Assembly: GCF_005239225.2 (NCBI RefSeq)
Contig: NC_133294.1
Span: 19,605,631-19,669,630, forward strand
Reading direction: 5' to 3'
DNA length: 64,000 bases
From: Populus alba
Taxonomy: Eukaryota > Streptophyta > Magnoliopsida > Malpighiales > Salicaceae
The notes beneath the pieces are model-generated. The model had not been told where the DNA came from. It saw only the letters and a list, made by a program, of their open reading frames with translations, and did no database searches. Below are positions 25,601-36,173 of this stretch, one piece after another. The translations under genes and the position numbers were made by a program. How positions within the stretch are numbered: position 1 is the stretch's first letter; each line of letters opens with the position of its first letter.

Positions 25601-28600
25601 CAGCCTCATATATAGTGGTTTATCGATCACCTTGATGAAGGCATCAATCATCCTGATAAAGATTGCTGGTAAGGGTATTAAAGATTGACCAGAAAGTTGT
25701 TTTAAGACATCAATCACCCTGATGAAGACATTTCAAGGGGAAGCAATATATAGAACTGATGCTAAGATAATTTCGTTATCATGAAGCAACAAAATTGTCA
25801 CGAAGGGATCGGTACTCTAAATGAAGCTCCAGAAACTTTTCAGATGCAGTTGTGGCAGCGTTTGGGAACAAAGCCTCCTACTACTTTGGAAAAAGCTCAG
25901 GAATAGCTTTTAGCAGGAAGCAAAATGAGTGTTGCCCAAAAAACCCTGCTGTTTTACTGTGAAAGCAGCAAAAATTCATAACCTCGTGCATCCCCGCAAA
26001 GGAGTGAAAGCTGCCCATTATTAAGCAGTTTGAAAGATGACCTTTCTTCTTGTGAATGGGTGAAGTGAACAGTTCAAAAAGTTGAAAACTTGGAATTCTA
26101 TCTATTGTTTATGTGTCAAAAAATGATAGATGCACATTTTCAGATGTCAGTTCCATACCGTCTGCCAACAGATATTTCCTTCTTTCATCTCTCCTTAAAA
26201 TTGTCTCGCACCAGCCCTACATCTCACAAAAGCCCTATAAATTTTATTGCACCAAAACCCACCTGATTCGAACTCCTAAAGATGTCGCAGCTTTTCCAAG
26301 TAAGGTAGAGAACCATAAACTTCTGACTTTCACCCAAGTAACATGCAAAAGATTAGAATTTAAGTTCCAAACTTACCAAGAATTGCACGTTTATGCTTTC
26401 TGCACAACCATATGAAGAATAATTCCAGGTAGTTTGTTATAACTCATTCAGGCATGATTCGCAATGGTGTCAGTTGAACACGATTCTCAATAGTGTCGGA
26501 TGAAGGAAAAATAATGAGGGAAGACAATGCCATAGGAAGTGAGCTTCCTTTTCACATCCCAGTAAAGAATGCATGGTTAAAAGTGACTTTATATCTCCCA
26601 ACATGAAATATCATAAAGATTGAAAACTTATCTTCGAGACCCTGCATCAAATAAAATAAAGATTGGAAACTTATATTTGAGATGGTGCTCCACTGAAAAA
26701 CATTCTCATTCTGCCGGAGAATGTAATATGATTCTCAAGAATGTAATATCATTTAAGAAACTCAATCTGAAGGTAAGTTTTCAATCCTTATGATATTTCA
26801 AGTTGAGAGATCTAACGTCTTGCGGACTTGAGTTTCTTAAATGATATTACATTTGCAGCTTAAACTCCTATAGTCAGGACAACTCAAATGACTTCTGGAA
26901 AAGATATAAATGATATAGTTTAAATGTGTGCATTCTGTTTCATTGAGAAACTATCCTTTTAGTGATTCCATGCATTTTGTTCTTAAATGTTATCAGAAAG
27001 CATTCACATAGAGCATGACACACATCCCTGATGCAATATGAACCTTCTCTTGCAGCATGAAATCAGTCATTGAAAGATACAACAAATCAAAAGACGAGCA
27101 TCATCAAATGGGCAACCCAACCTCTGAAGTCAAGGTATTTCAGAAACCCATTTTCATTTTATTTTGCGACTTTGGGAAAAATTTGATTTGTCGTATTATT
27201 TTTCCACATTTGCATATAAAATTTAGTTATACATCAAAACGAACATGTTAAATTAAATTTACTACTTGTAGTGGAACAGCTTACACATCTCTAGTTTTTA
27301 AAGCATTGCATTTTTGTCAAAGATAGCTCCAGATACCTTACTAGGAATCACCATGTGGAACTTTGCCTTTTCTGCTTTAAACAATGCTGTTACACGAGCA
27401 GCATGGATTTTTTTGGCGCTTGTTACAGCTAAAAGATACTGCATCTAACAATTCTGCATTTCAGCTAAAAGTTTCCACCTATTGGACGAGCTATACTTAC
27501 TAACATAACATTATGACACCGAAGGGTTGAGATATTTTGTTTTATAAAATGTGTGTTAATAACGTAAGAAAATCTTAATGTTTCTGATCATTTACCAGCA
27601 GGATGTGCTAATAAACATGGACTTATGAATGGAAATCTAACTAAATAAATTATCCGGCATAATGTGGCAATAAAGAAGGGAAATGAAGATACAATTTGTA
27701 CAGACTACAGATAAGCTGTGCCACATCTAGGACTTGGCCTTTAATATGAATTCAGAAAGGCATAAGAGCCCCTTGAACATGCAAGTATAAAATTGGTATG
27801 GCAAAATGTTGCAAATGACAAAACCAGTATAATTCCTAATTCTAATACTGCTGAAGGAAATGGCATATCAAGTGTTTGAATCCACAATGATTTAGGAATG
27901 AGAAACAGAAACCAATTAATATTCCTTGACTGGATTCTGATATTTAAAGCACATGATAAATATAAAAAGTTAGACAACGGCAATGGTTCTGCCAGTTAAT
28001 AGCTGAATGAAAATCCTATCTACTATAGATATCCTCAAATTCAAAAGCAGCAGATAATGACTGGCAAGATTGTGCAACACAATTAACAAATTACTTGCAT
28101 TTGAAGCAACATAATAACACATATCATAGGTTAATAAGAGAGCATGCATAATGAAGTTGTTTCTACCACAGAAATGTATTTCATTAAGCTTCAAAGTGTA
28201 GACAGGAAATCATCTGTGTTATTGTTCTAAATTAGCAGGATAAACTGAAACTAAAAAAACAAATATATGTCAACTAACATGTCATGTCTTCAGGATCCAG
28301 CAAAGCACGGCCCAATTGAATAAATAAATACGCATATTATAAAGCATAAGAACTCAACACAACCAAGCCTTATTGATTCATTCAAGCTTTAAGGTGTAGC
28401 ATCATATCTTACACTGGACCTCTGCTAACCGCAACTGTCCTCCTTTATCTGCAATGGGATTGGGACCATCTGTGTGCAGATAAAATTCACAAGACATTTT
28501 ATCAGTAGCAAGAAAATACATGTCGTCTTGAAGCACATCATAGTCTACTAAAAATGCTTTCTAGTTTTGTCAAGATAAAAGTAGAGCTACATGGAGATTA

Positions 28601-30558
28601 GAGAGGGGGTGGTATTCAGACATGAAAAAGAAAAAATATGGTGTATTGAATCATAATCACTATATGGCGATTAGACAGTGGTTATCAGAATGAAAAGGAT
28701 GATTTTTTTTATCCCTTTTTCTTCAGACGTGTTCTCATAACAGCAGAAGGCAATTACTCTTCATTTTAGTGAATGCATGTTAACCACGAAAGTTAGTAAT
28801 TCCACTAAATTGTGCATTATATTTTGCTAGTTCTGGCAAAGGGAGGCAGCAGTGTTGAGACAGCAACTGCAAACCTTGCAAGAAAATCATCGGTATGATC
28901 CATTCCCTTCAAACAATAGTGTTTTATATGAGAAAAATGAACATAAAGACTGAAAATAGAATAATTGCGACAGATCAAATATAAAAAACTGAAACTTTCA
29001 AAGGAGCATGCTATTATTTAAGTCAGACACTTGCAGGTGGTACTAGTGTCCATGTGATCACTAACAATTTAGACACAAACACAAAAAAAATCAATTGTGT
29101 CGCACTGGAAAAGTTCATCTCGGTCACCTCTAAGAAATGTCAGCATTGTGCATCAGGAGCAAAAGGGGCCACAAGAAGGCAGCAACCATACACCCTCTCC
29201 TAAAAGTATTCCAGTAGTGCTAGTCAGGTTTATGACCCCAAGAAATTTATCGCAGAGTTAACCCAAAGACTTTCAAGCCAAGTCACATTTACAAGCATTT
29301 TTTAAATTCTTGTTATCGAACAAGATTAAAGCATCTGCATGAACACATACCTATAAATACCTCTAGTATCACGTCTACAGTTGAACAAGTCATTTCTCCA
29401 ATTATCTTTTGCCCATCTATTTCTTCCTATTAATATCTTCTTTTTTCATCAGGAAAAGAATGAAAAGCATTCTAGAGTCATTTCTCCAATGTGAATAAAC
29501 TACCTCTAGCCATCGATACCCCAAAACTAAGGGTCACTCCAAAATATATATACAACTAAAAACAAAGACTAACAGTAAATCTTACCAGAACATAAAAGGA
29601 AGCATCCAAGATAGCTAATGCTGTTGGAAAAAATCCTTAAGGAACAGAATACTGTAAAAAGATTAAATGGATCATTGCTTCTCAGTATAAGCGTCACTGG
29701 CAAAGTTTACAATGTCCTAGACAAAAGTTTAAAACCTAACTGCATTTCCATGTGATGATAACAGGCAAATGATGGGCGAACAACTTTCTGGCTTAAGCAT
29801 AACAGATTTGCAGAATTTGGAGAACCAATTGGAAATGAGTCTTCAGGGTGTTCGCATGAAAAAGGTTTGAAATTCGTACAACCACACTGTGCAGTCTTTC
29901 AATTTCCATAAAGTGGAACACATCCATCTCACTGAACTGATATTGACTTCATCAGGACCAAATTTTAATGGATCAAATACAAGAACTAAATAGAAAGGTA
30001 AACCTGTAAATAAAGGCTACCGACTTGCTTTGTAAAGTTTTTTAATTCAAATAGCTAAACTTTGATATATCTGTTGCAGGGCAACCTCATTCACCAAGAA
30101 AATGTTGAACTCTATCAGAAGGTAAACTATTTCGTCACGAAAATCAAGAATTGTATAAATTAGAAGTTTGAGTAAGCAGTAACTTATAAGATCCTTGCAA
30201 CTTATTGATTCAAACCGTCACTACCTTAGTCCTGAATCAAATTGCAAGGCGTTTCATTCCACCCTCGTGTACCCTCAACTTATTTTCACATCCCAGGTCT
30301 ATGGAACAAGGGACGTAAACAGAGCAAACAGAATTTCCCTTCTCACAAATGGTCTGGCCATCGGAGAGGAATCACATGTACCTGTCCATCTCCAGCTTAG
30401 CCAGCCACAACAACAAAACCATGATACACCAGCTACAAAGTTGGGGTACAATTTCCTCCACATCACAAGTATTTAAATATGATTATCAATTACTTTACCA
30501 GAGTCTTTGATGCCAAACTTTTGTCCCCCATAACTGCAGCAGACTACAACTGCATTAG
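10603..30558 (+). CDS. AGL16-like: MIKC-type MADS-box transcription factor, AGL17 clade (AGL16/AGL21/ANR1-like)
   Basis: Complete gene with eight coding exons: 10603-10784, 27056-27134, 28831-28892, 29765-29864, 29956-29997, 30080-30121, 30297-30445 and 30543-30558. The lengths 182, 79, 62, 100, 42 and 42 for exons 1-6 are the canonical MIKC pattern, and all introns are GT-AG. The total is 672 bases, or 223 residues. Residues 1-60 are the MADS DNA-binding and dimerisation domain (starts [13 protein letters not shown], with [20 protein letters not shown]). The I region follows to about 87, the coiled K domain ([20 protein letters not shown]) spans about 88-170, then a divergent C region with [14 protein letters not shown]. 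The MADS end DFSSSS plus [12 protein letters not shown] is AGL16-like from memory. ATG 10603 is chosen because it starts the MADS domain. Reading through exon 7 instead gives a stop at 30476 and a 228-residue form. Family role: nuclear regulators of root nitrate response, flowering or stomata; the exact role here is unknown. Confidence 0.93.
12325..12522. repeat. AT-rich dispersed MITE-like repeat, copy C
   Basis: Contains 'tgatgtactgatattaaaaa', then 'taatacattttcaaataaaa' and 'acaattataatcacatttct', the family's typical words. It sits in MADS intron 1. Confidence 0.5.
12861..13760. mobile_element. hAT-like non-autonomous TIR element carrying a beta-amylase fragment, copy 1
   Basis: The ends are inverted complements: catagtttttaaacccgacc on the left, and ggtccgggtttaaaaactatg (split as gtccgggttt aaaaactatg) on the right. 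It is flanked by an 8-bp target-site duplication, ttccttac, at 12853-12860 and 13761-13768. An 8-bp duplication fits the hAT superfamily. No transposase is present. The interior holds part of a host beta-amylase gene on the minus strand. A sister copy follows at 14199-15100 with a different duplication, so the two arrived as separate insertions. Confidence 0.85.
13030..13605 (-). pseudogene. Captured beta-amylase (GH14) gene fragment, copy 1
   Basis: Minus-strand translation gives blocks typical of plant beta-amylases: LGVGEFQ, then [83 protein letters not shown] and [20 protein letters not shown]. The order is right, but the DNA encoding the segment between GVGEFQ and [11 protein letters not shown] is missing. 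A small deletion near [11 protein letters not shown] shifts the frame upstream, and homology stops after GESVVDLF. It therefore cannot encode an enzyme. An open frame of 131 codons survives (12960-13355) and runs past the captured part into element sequence. It is closest from memory to BAM4/BAM9-type plastid amylases, but the subgroup is uncertain. Confidence 0.8.
14199..15100. mobile_element. hAT-like non-autonomous TIR element carrying a beta-amylase fragment, copy 2
   Basis: Nearly identical to the copy at 12861-13760 over its whole length. It has the same terminal inverted repeats; the first base of the left end is t instead of c. It is flanked by its own 8-bp duplication, gttttttc, at 14191-14198 and 15101-15108. 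The differing flank proves a separate insertion rather than a tandem duplication. High similarity between the two copies suggests recent activity. Confidence 0.85.
14356..14935 (-). pseudogene. Captured beta-amylase (GH14) gene fragment, copy 2
   Basis: Same captured segment as at 13030-13605, with the same internal deletion and the same cut after GESVVDLF. It is therefore one capture that was later copied with the element. The 124-codon frame (14313-14687) is again open. Differences such as [10 protein letters not shown] here against [10 protein letters not shown] in copy 1, and EISGQNS against KISGQNS, show that copy 2 keeps the more family-like residues. Confidence 0.8.
15587..15730. repeat. 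TIR-element terminus like that of the F-box-carrying element
   Basis: Contains caaagttgttagaattacga, then 'gttaacttgtaaaatcgagt' and 'accatgtaaaatc'. This mirrors the left end of the element at 20790 (caaggttgtcaactcacgag, gttaactcgt, accatgtacaatcggg). It lies just before the L11 pseudogene. A matching right end was not found. Confidence 0.45.
15851..16265 (+). pseudogene. 60S ribosomal protein L11 (uL5) processed-type pseudogene
   Basis: Plus-strand frames give plant cytosolic L11 blocks in order: a start MTSEKKL, then [44 protein letters not shown], then in a new frame [40 protein letters not shown] and EHIN, and finally GLDFYVVLE in another frame. There are at least two frameshifts, one right after the start and one after RYTA, plus a late stop. 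There are no introns, so it is either a retrocopy or a captured cDNA-like fragment. Original function: part of the central protuberance of the large ribosomal subunit. The terminus-like sequence at 15587-15730 suggests carriage by a TIR element. Confidence 0.75.
16425..16625. repeat. AT-rich dispersed MITE-like repeat, copy D
   Basis: Reads gttttgcgtttcaaaagcg-like at the left, 'gttgatatcaaaaataattt' in the middle, and 'actttgaaaagcaactacaa' at the right, where it complements the left end. It is one of the clearest copies. It lies in MADS intron 1. Confidence 0.5.
18117..18133. repeat. (AT)n microsatellite
   Basis: A short alternating AT run, directly visible. A similar one lies at 18727-18743. 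Confidence 0.8.
19735..19905. repeat. AT-rich dispersed MITE-like repeat, copy E (reverse orientation)
   Basis: Contains 'cacttgaaaatacatcaaaa' then 'tttttaatatcaatacatta' and 'aaaacgatctaaaaacata', the reverse-complement order of copies C and D. It lies in MADS intron 1. Confidence 0.5.
21092..21301 (-). pseudogene. Captured first exon of an F-box protein gene
   Basis: ATG at 21301 opens 70 codons ending at a GT donor (cttcaag|gtgttt). A basic, charged start ([13 protein letters not shown]) is followed at about residues 23-70 by an F-box-like helix set: [38 protein letters not shown] and SDLLWSFK. F-box proteins are substrate receptors of SCF ubiquitin ligases through Skp1 binding. Only this exon and a short stretch beyond it (to about 20940) lie inside the element; no substrate-binding domain is present. 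I treat it as a gene fragment. Transcription from the element cannot be excluded. Confidence 0.6.
21560..21720. repeat. AT-rich dispersed MITE-like repeat, copy F
   Basis: Contains 'ttaatgtattgttattaaaa', then 'tattttaatacatttcaaag' and 'taaacactttaaaaaataat'. It is nested inside the F-box-carrying TIR element. Confidence 0.4.
22628..22723. repeat. Two-copy 48-bp tandem repeat
   Basis: Units at 22628-22675 and 22676-22723 both begin aggtaaagtcagaaaa and contain 'atgtcgtcaac'. They differ at roughly eight positions. No function is evident. Confidence 0.8.
22930..24165 (+). mobile_element. Decayed LTR-retrotransposon remnant
   Basis: Stretches near 22980-23080 and 24055-24120 share a degenerate direct repeat: both carry 'ttcagtttaggctta'-like words followed by 'cttagcttgtatttcaata'. 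This suggests flanking LTRs about 1.1 kb apart. The interior has gag-like fragments full of stops (an arginine- and glutamate-rich stretch near 23370-23420). Boundaries and class are uncertain. Confidence 0.35.
26600..26853. repeat. Interleaved inverted repeats in MADS intron 1
   Basis: Arm A (26600-26635, atgaaatatcataaagattg...) is the inverted complement of 26769-26802. Arm B (26740-26764, aatgtaatatcatttaagaa...) is the inverted complement of 26829-26853. The order is A-B-A'-B'. It lies about 200 bases before exon 2. Confidence 0.75.
30446..30542 (+). promoter_or_regulatory. Optional last MADS intron with tandem NAGNAG acceptor
   Basis: Donor ggg|gtacaat and acceptor ctgcagcag. Splicing at the second AG joins GG to A and gives ATKLGLQLH then stop (exon 8, 30543-30558). 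The first AG adds one arginine in frame. Retaining the intron gives a different tail, YNFLHITSI. Confidence 0.55.
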
Positions 30559-33500
30559 CGAAGATGAGGGATGCATCCTCACTGGGAATGGATGTTGTGT
30601 CATTTTGATGACCCATAAATTACAAGATCATGCTTCTATTATTGCATTATGGTATGTAAGCCTAACCATTCAAGAAACATACTTTGGTTTGACATTACCA
30701 ATGGTAAAAACTTTCACACTGCTTGATGATCAAGACAGCTATTATGTAAAAAATGAGATAATGGTAATAAAGAGAAGTGACATTGTGCTGCATTTTTAAC
30801 ACATTTTTTAAAAAGATCTTAAATCTTAAAAAAATGGGTGAGTAGAATAAGAAGTCAAACATAATACCATAAGCAATCGCATGTAGGATATCATTTGGTG
30901 GCACTCCAAATAACAATACTACCATGCATGTACTTCAGGAAAAATAGCAATATGCTGACAGAAAAGCAAAACTATAGAAGCATATTTAAAAAAATACTTC
31001 AGAAATATACGGACATATACTGCATACTAATTTTGATTTCAACTAAGTTTTAATTTAAAAAATCAAAGACTGGAATTGTATGTATAATAGTCCACCTTCT
31101 TCATTTCCTATGCTTGTTGTATACAGAATTGAAAGAACTGATAAAAGCATATTGCTTGTGTTAGTATGTTTAACAAGTATTTAACAAGCATATACAATTT
31201 AAAGAACTGATCACAACACAACTCACTTTCTATAGAATAAAAAGGTTCCAGACAGATTACCACAACGCATTCAAAGACAAAATACGCTTTGTTGGTCAAA
31301 GAAACATACAGAGGAGAAAATAAAAGGAACGTGTCAACAAGCCCATGATAACAGGAAGGAGGGGGCGCAGGCGATGCATCAATGCACATTTCTAATATTA
31401 AAAGTAGTGCTACTGCAACTAGACTAGATAAAACCTAGGAAGTTTTTGTGAGCCATTAATAGCAAAACTAAATCGTACAGTTAAATGTGGAAAAAAAATA
31501 TATGCTGTTTGTTATTCCTAAAATAAAGCATTCTGTACAATACTAACTACACTTACGGTGCCAGTGTCAATGACAGAAAAATTCAAAGCGATTCCAAGAT
31601 ACCAAAACCCTCAAATGTGACAGGATATGCACCTCGATTATATGCCTGGTTTTGGACATACAAAACCCATATGACCACTGTGGAAGGAGCATTAATTGGT
31701 CAGCTAGAAGAAGTCTTTCGAGTTGGAATCTGATGCATGCCAAATATGAAAGAGCAGCTGGAGCCTGGCTAGTTGGAATCTGATGCGTGCAGTTCAGTTT
31801 TTTAAGAAAGTTTGCAGCAGAGAAAACAGGTTTTCCTTCCAAATGACCTACAACTGTGCATGAACATCCAGTTCTTGGAATAAATAGGAAAATAAGATTT
31901 CAAAAACAACTTGATGGTAGTTAACTCCCTTGTGAACAGGTATTAAAGATTCAGGTCTGTTCTCATCCAGGACAAAAATGAATTTAAGAATAAGAGTGTG
32001 AGCTCTTGATTTCTAGACCTTAATTTTTAAAGGGTCTTTATTATTTTTATAAGTATTCTTCACTTCAAAATATTTCAGCAGTTCATTCTCAAAAAATCTA
32101 TATCGATGGATATCCAAAATTTTCCATGCAACTAACAAATAATGGTCTAAAAATAGTTATTTGGAAGGTTTACATCCTATTCATCTCTAAACAATGAAAA
32201 GGAGAAATAAAATAGAGACACAAAGATCGTTAGAGTTGCATTTGGCCAGAAAACGTGCTAATACCTGGAGGGAAAATTTTTGAGAAAGAGTTGATGAAAT
32301 TGAATGCATGTTAAATCACCTTCTGATAAGAAATCAGAAAATTATCTGGCACGGCAAGAAATTTTTCACTATTCACTGTACAATAATTATACTTTTATGT
32401 TAAAAACTTGGTGAACTCTCAGAAAAAATCAACAGATTAAGAAAATAAAAAATCGATAAGTCCCAATATACAATAGATGATGAATTTTGGTGTAAAGAGA
32501 GAGTATTTGTAATGGGAACTATAAAAGGCTAGTGAGAACAAGAAGAAGAATGCAAGAGTTGGATACTAGGAGCATAAGAGAACAGGTGGAGGATAGGAAA
32601 ACAAAACTGTGTCAATATTTATGATTATGGTTTTGTGGCTGGTTTCATATACGGTGATGATTGTAAAATGCAATACAGTCAAGAATCTATCACTTAATAT
32701 GCGCCTGGTTATGTATGTACAAGTATTTCTCTCTATAAAATAAATTTAAAATTTCTCAATATAGAAACAATAAATAATTAGTGGATAATAAAATCCATCT
32801 ATTAGCACATGTTTTTCAAAATTGGGAGACTATATCCGTGCTTGACATTCATAGCATCTTGGACTCCAATATATTTCATAAAATTCCTTCACTTTATCCA
32901 AGACTTGAAGTTTCCAAGCATCACGCTAGTGTTAGTGTCAAACATTTGATTCTTTACTCGATAGAAAATAAGAAGACAAAGTAACATAAGATATCAATTG
33001 TTTGAGAATGCAACAATCTGTGAACATTTGTCAAAACTTTTCAAGTTGAGGGGGATCATACTTGGCTTTATCCCTAAAAAAGATTAAAACAACATTTTGA
33101 GGTGTTTGCTTAAATGTATACAATCACATGGTGGTTTCTGGACTTTTGGAACAAACAGCTAAACAAACAATTCCAAGAATCCAATTTACTTCAATAAAAT
33201 TAAAAAGAAAAACATTTACATAGGAAAGGTAGTTAACTGTGATGTTGTGTTGTGTAACAAAGCAATGAAAAGTGTTCGGTAAAAATTGTGATGTTGTGTT
33301 ATGAATAAATTTATTATTTGTACTATTTGAATTAAAATGAATATAAAAGACATAAACATATTATAAGGTTTTTTTAGTAGCTAAATTAATAAAAAGAAAA
33401 TCGACACTGTCATTTTAAAGTTGAAATATCATTTAATATAATTTTTACACATGTATCCATTTCAATTTATTATTCTTATAAAATGAATTTATTTATATAT

Positions 33501-33573
33501 GTTTAAGATAAAATAAAATAAAATCTAAGTTGCTTTAATTGAAAATCATAGCACTTATAGTTATGGATATAAG
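30559..33573. other. MADS 3' flank and AT-rich intergenic DNA
   Basis: No supported gene. Short frames here (for example minus-strand 31108-31389 and 31567-31842) lack codon-level or domain features. A short direct repeat, agttggaatctgatgc, appears twice near 31720-31790. Confidence 0.6.
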
Positions 33574-34517
33574 TAGGGGTAAGCAAAAAAACCGGAAAAC
33601 CGATTTAACCGAGAAAACCAAACCGAACTGGTAAAAAAAACCGATTGAACCGGTTAAAATATTTAGGAAAATGTCCAGTTCGGTTCGGTTTAGGAATGAA
33701 AAAAAAAAATCAAGCGCTCCAAGCCGCGGCCTGTCTCCTCCCCTTACTTTCCCCTCTTAGCTGACCATTTATTTGCTTTCCCTTTCACAATTCACACAGC
33801 CGCCCCCTCCTTTCCAACCTTTTCAATTTTAATTCACATTGACACAATCACCCCCTCCGATCACCCCGACTGCCATTAACAGCCGCCTCCTCTTCACCAG
33901 TCAACAAGCTTAGGCTATTCTCGGACGACCATTCTTCGCATCTCGAAAAGAATGGCAAACTTAAGCAAAACCTTAGAAAAAGGGGAGAGGATTGTGACTC
34001 CCAGCAGATGACCTAACAGTACCCATAAAAAATTCATTCAGATTTGGGCTGGTTATACCCCCCAAGACGAAGTCGCTGTCTACCAATCCAAAGGGGACCT
34101 GATATGCTCTTCTTTGATATGGAGAATCATGGGTTTGGTTCCATTCTCTTAAATTTTTTGCTATGTGTGTATGTGGATGAAGAAAGATTGATATGGGTTG
34201 GTTTTTTTTATTATAATGTGTGACACAGTGGAGAAAGGAAATGCAGACTCAGGAAGATCTTCCGAGTTATGATCATGTTGTTCCTACAAAGCCAAAAACT
34301 AATTTTGTTGAAAAGAATGAAAGAAAGAAGAAAAAGTGGCTTTAGAAAAATAACCATAGGTTTTTCCGGTTTTGGATCTCAAAAACCGGACCCAAACCGA
34401 ACCGAAACCGGTCGGTTTGGACCAGTTCTGGTTCGGTTTGGGTCCCTTTTTTTTTCCTTCTGGTTTGGTTGTTTTTTAAGGGTAAAAACCGAATCGAACC
34501 GAAAATGATCACCCATA
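33574..34517. mobile_element. hAT-like non-autonomous element with CCGGTT/AACCGA sub-terminal repeats
   Basis: Starts taggggtaagc and ends gatcacccata, imperfect inverted termini. It is flanked by a near-perfect 8-bp duplication (gatataag at 33566-33573, aatataag at 34518-34525). Both inner flanks are dense in aaccgaaccg and ggttcggttt words. The middle (33715-34130) is unusually GC-rich with proline-codon tracts, like a 5'UTR or captured exon, but I recognise no protein. Confidence 0.65.
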
Positions 34518-35941
34518 AATATAAGATTGAGAATGTGAAATAATAATACTTAAAACAAAATATGGACTCTTGATGATTTGGTAATTTAAAAATAATTTAA
34601 GGTTATTTTTATCTTTTTCAAAAAACAAAGGACCTTCCATCTCAAAAAGCATTTTCCCATGCTTTTTAAAGATTCTTTTGAGATAGAATCAAATATACAT
34701 TATAAGTGGAATCACCTTCTACTCCCTAAAGTTAAATAATGAAAGTTATTTATTTGTTTGAAACTTTTAACTAGGGTAAAAGCTACAAATAGCAGCCAAA
34801 CAAGCTATTTATCTTCAAGATGAGGCAATGAGAGTGTAGTACAATTCATTGATATACCTTATTATGGCTTTAATTGGGATAAAGGAAAGAAAAGATGAGG
34901 AATGTTTTAAGAGCAAGAGAAGAGAAAACAAGTGAAGGTAGCAACATGTTCGTGCTTCATCCCTTTGTTTGGATTCATGGGCGAGGAAAATGGATAATAC
35001 ATCTTCCCCTTATTTGGTTATAAAATTATAGTTTGCACCCTTTGATCGAGAGGGTCAAGGAGATTGTAAAATGATGGAAAAAAACCCTTTTCTTTTCACC
35101 GTCAAATAATTGCCTTTCATTCCCTTATAAAAAAGCATCCAAGATTTTTATTAAAAAAAAAATCCTAAAAACCGTCAAAGATTTTGCCACTCTCCCCTTG
35201 AGAGCCTTCTTTTATAACCATAATGTTGCATAAACCAATAACAGAATCAAAGCTAAAACAGGAATTGTTGTAGTTAGAAGGAAGGCCTTAAATAACCCTA
35301 AATGGGTGAACCTTATATAAGTTGACTTCACAACATAATAAGTTCTAAAAGAGTTTGAAAATAAATTTGATAATATAAAAGAAATGTTAACTATATCCAA
35401 TTCAAAGGAAGACATTGAGTTTCATACTCAAAACTAAGCCCTAAACAAAATTAGGCCCATATACTATAAAATATCAATAACCAAAAGTAAATAAAATGTC
35501 TTAAAAACAAGGTCAAAGCTATTTACTCATTTAAGATTTTATGCACAATTCATTAAAAAAATGAATAGGAATAAAACGGTAAATTGGTAAGATTAAATTA
35601 ATTTTATAAAGTAATTATATTTTTTTATATTGAGTTAAATTTTCAGGTCAATCGGGGTTCAAGAAGGTCTTGCAATACAGGTTAGCAAATACAATATGAA
35701 TTTTGTTATTTGTTACCTTTTGACCTGTAATTTTTCTATTTGGAGATGATTTTTTTCTTCATAATGCAAGAATGTTCAGCGGCTTATTTTTTGGAGTTTC
35801 TTAGTTCTACAATGATCTTTTGATGGGCAATAACATAGTTTCCAAGTGTGACCAAAATTTCTTAATGTTTCAAAATCTTTTTCTTATAAAAATTCCTTAT
35901 TTATCCTAGCTATATAAGAAAACGAGGGCTGAAGTATTTAA
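34518..35941. other. AT-rich spacer before the copia remnant
   Basis: Nothing supported beyond simple AT-rich sequence. The minus-strand frame 35212-35415 is hydrophobic but matches nothing I know. Confidence 0.5.
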
Positions 35942-36160
35942 TGTTAGTCAAATATGGGCTAGCATTATTTAAAGCCATATTAATTATAGGATTCCCATTA
36001 TATACTAATTATATAGTTGTATATATGGTTTCCATATTTAGCTAGGTTGGAGCTGGAAATCAGCCTTGTAATAAGGGATGTATTGTGTGCTATTTGGTTT
36101 TATATAAAGGAAAGGATTCTTTATTAAGAGGCATTCAGGCAAAACTCATTGTTTATGTCT
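35942..36160 (+). repeat. copia LTR, forward copy
   Basis: Begins tgttagtcaaatatgggcta and ends just before the primer-binding site. Its sequence, including 'actaattatatagttgtata' and 'ggcaaaactcattg', is matched at roughly 80 percent by the reverse complement of 37835-38030. Confidence 0.65.
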
Positions 36161-36173
36161 TGGTATCAAAGCC
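36161..36173 (+). other. Primer-binding site (initiator tRNA-Met type)
   Basis: tggtatcaaagcc is one change from the usual plant copia site tggtatcagagc and lies directly after the LTR. Confidence 0.65.

Larger units (their letters stand above)
10785..27055 (+). other. Giant first intron (16.3 kb) of the MADS-box gene
   Basis: The donor ccag|gtcaga joins acceptor ttgcag|catgaa and restores serine (AG|C) followed by methionine, matching the conserved SSSM junction. A long first intron is usual in MIKC genes, but here it is swollen by inserted elements (12861-13760, 14199-15100, 15587-16265, 20790-21880, 22930-24165). The remaining unique stretches, such as 10785-12320 and 24200-27055, show no recognisable gene. 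Confidence 0.85.
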
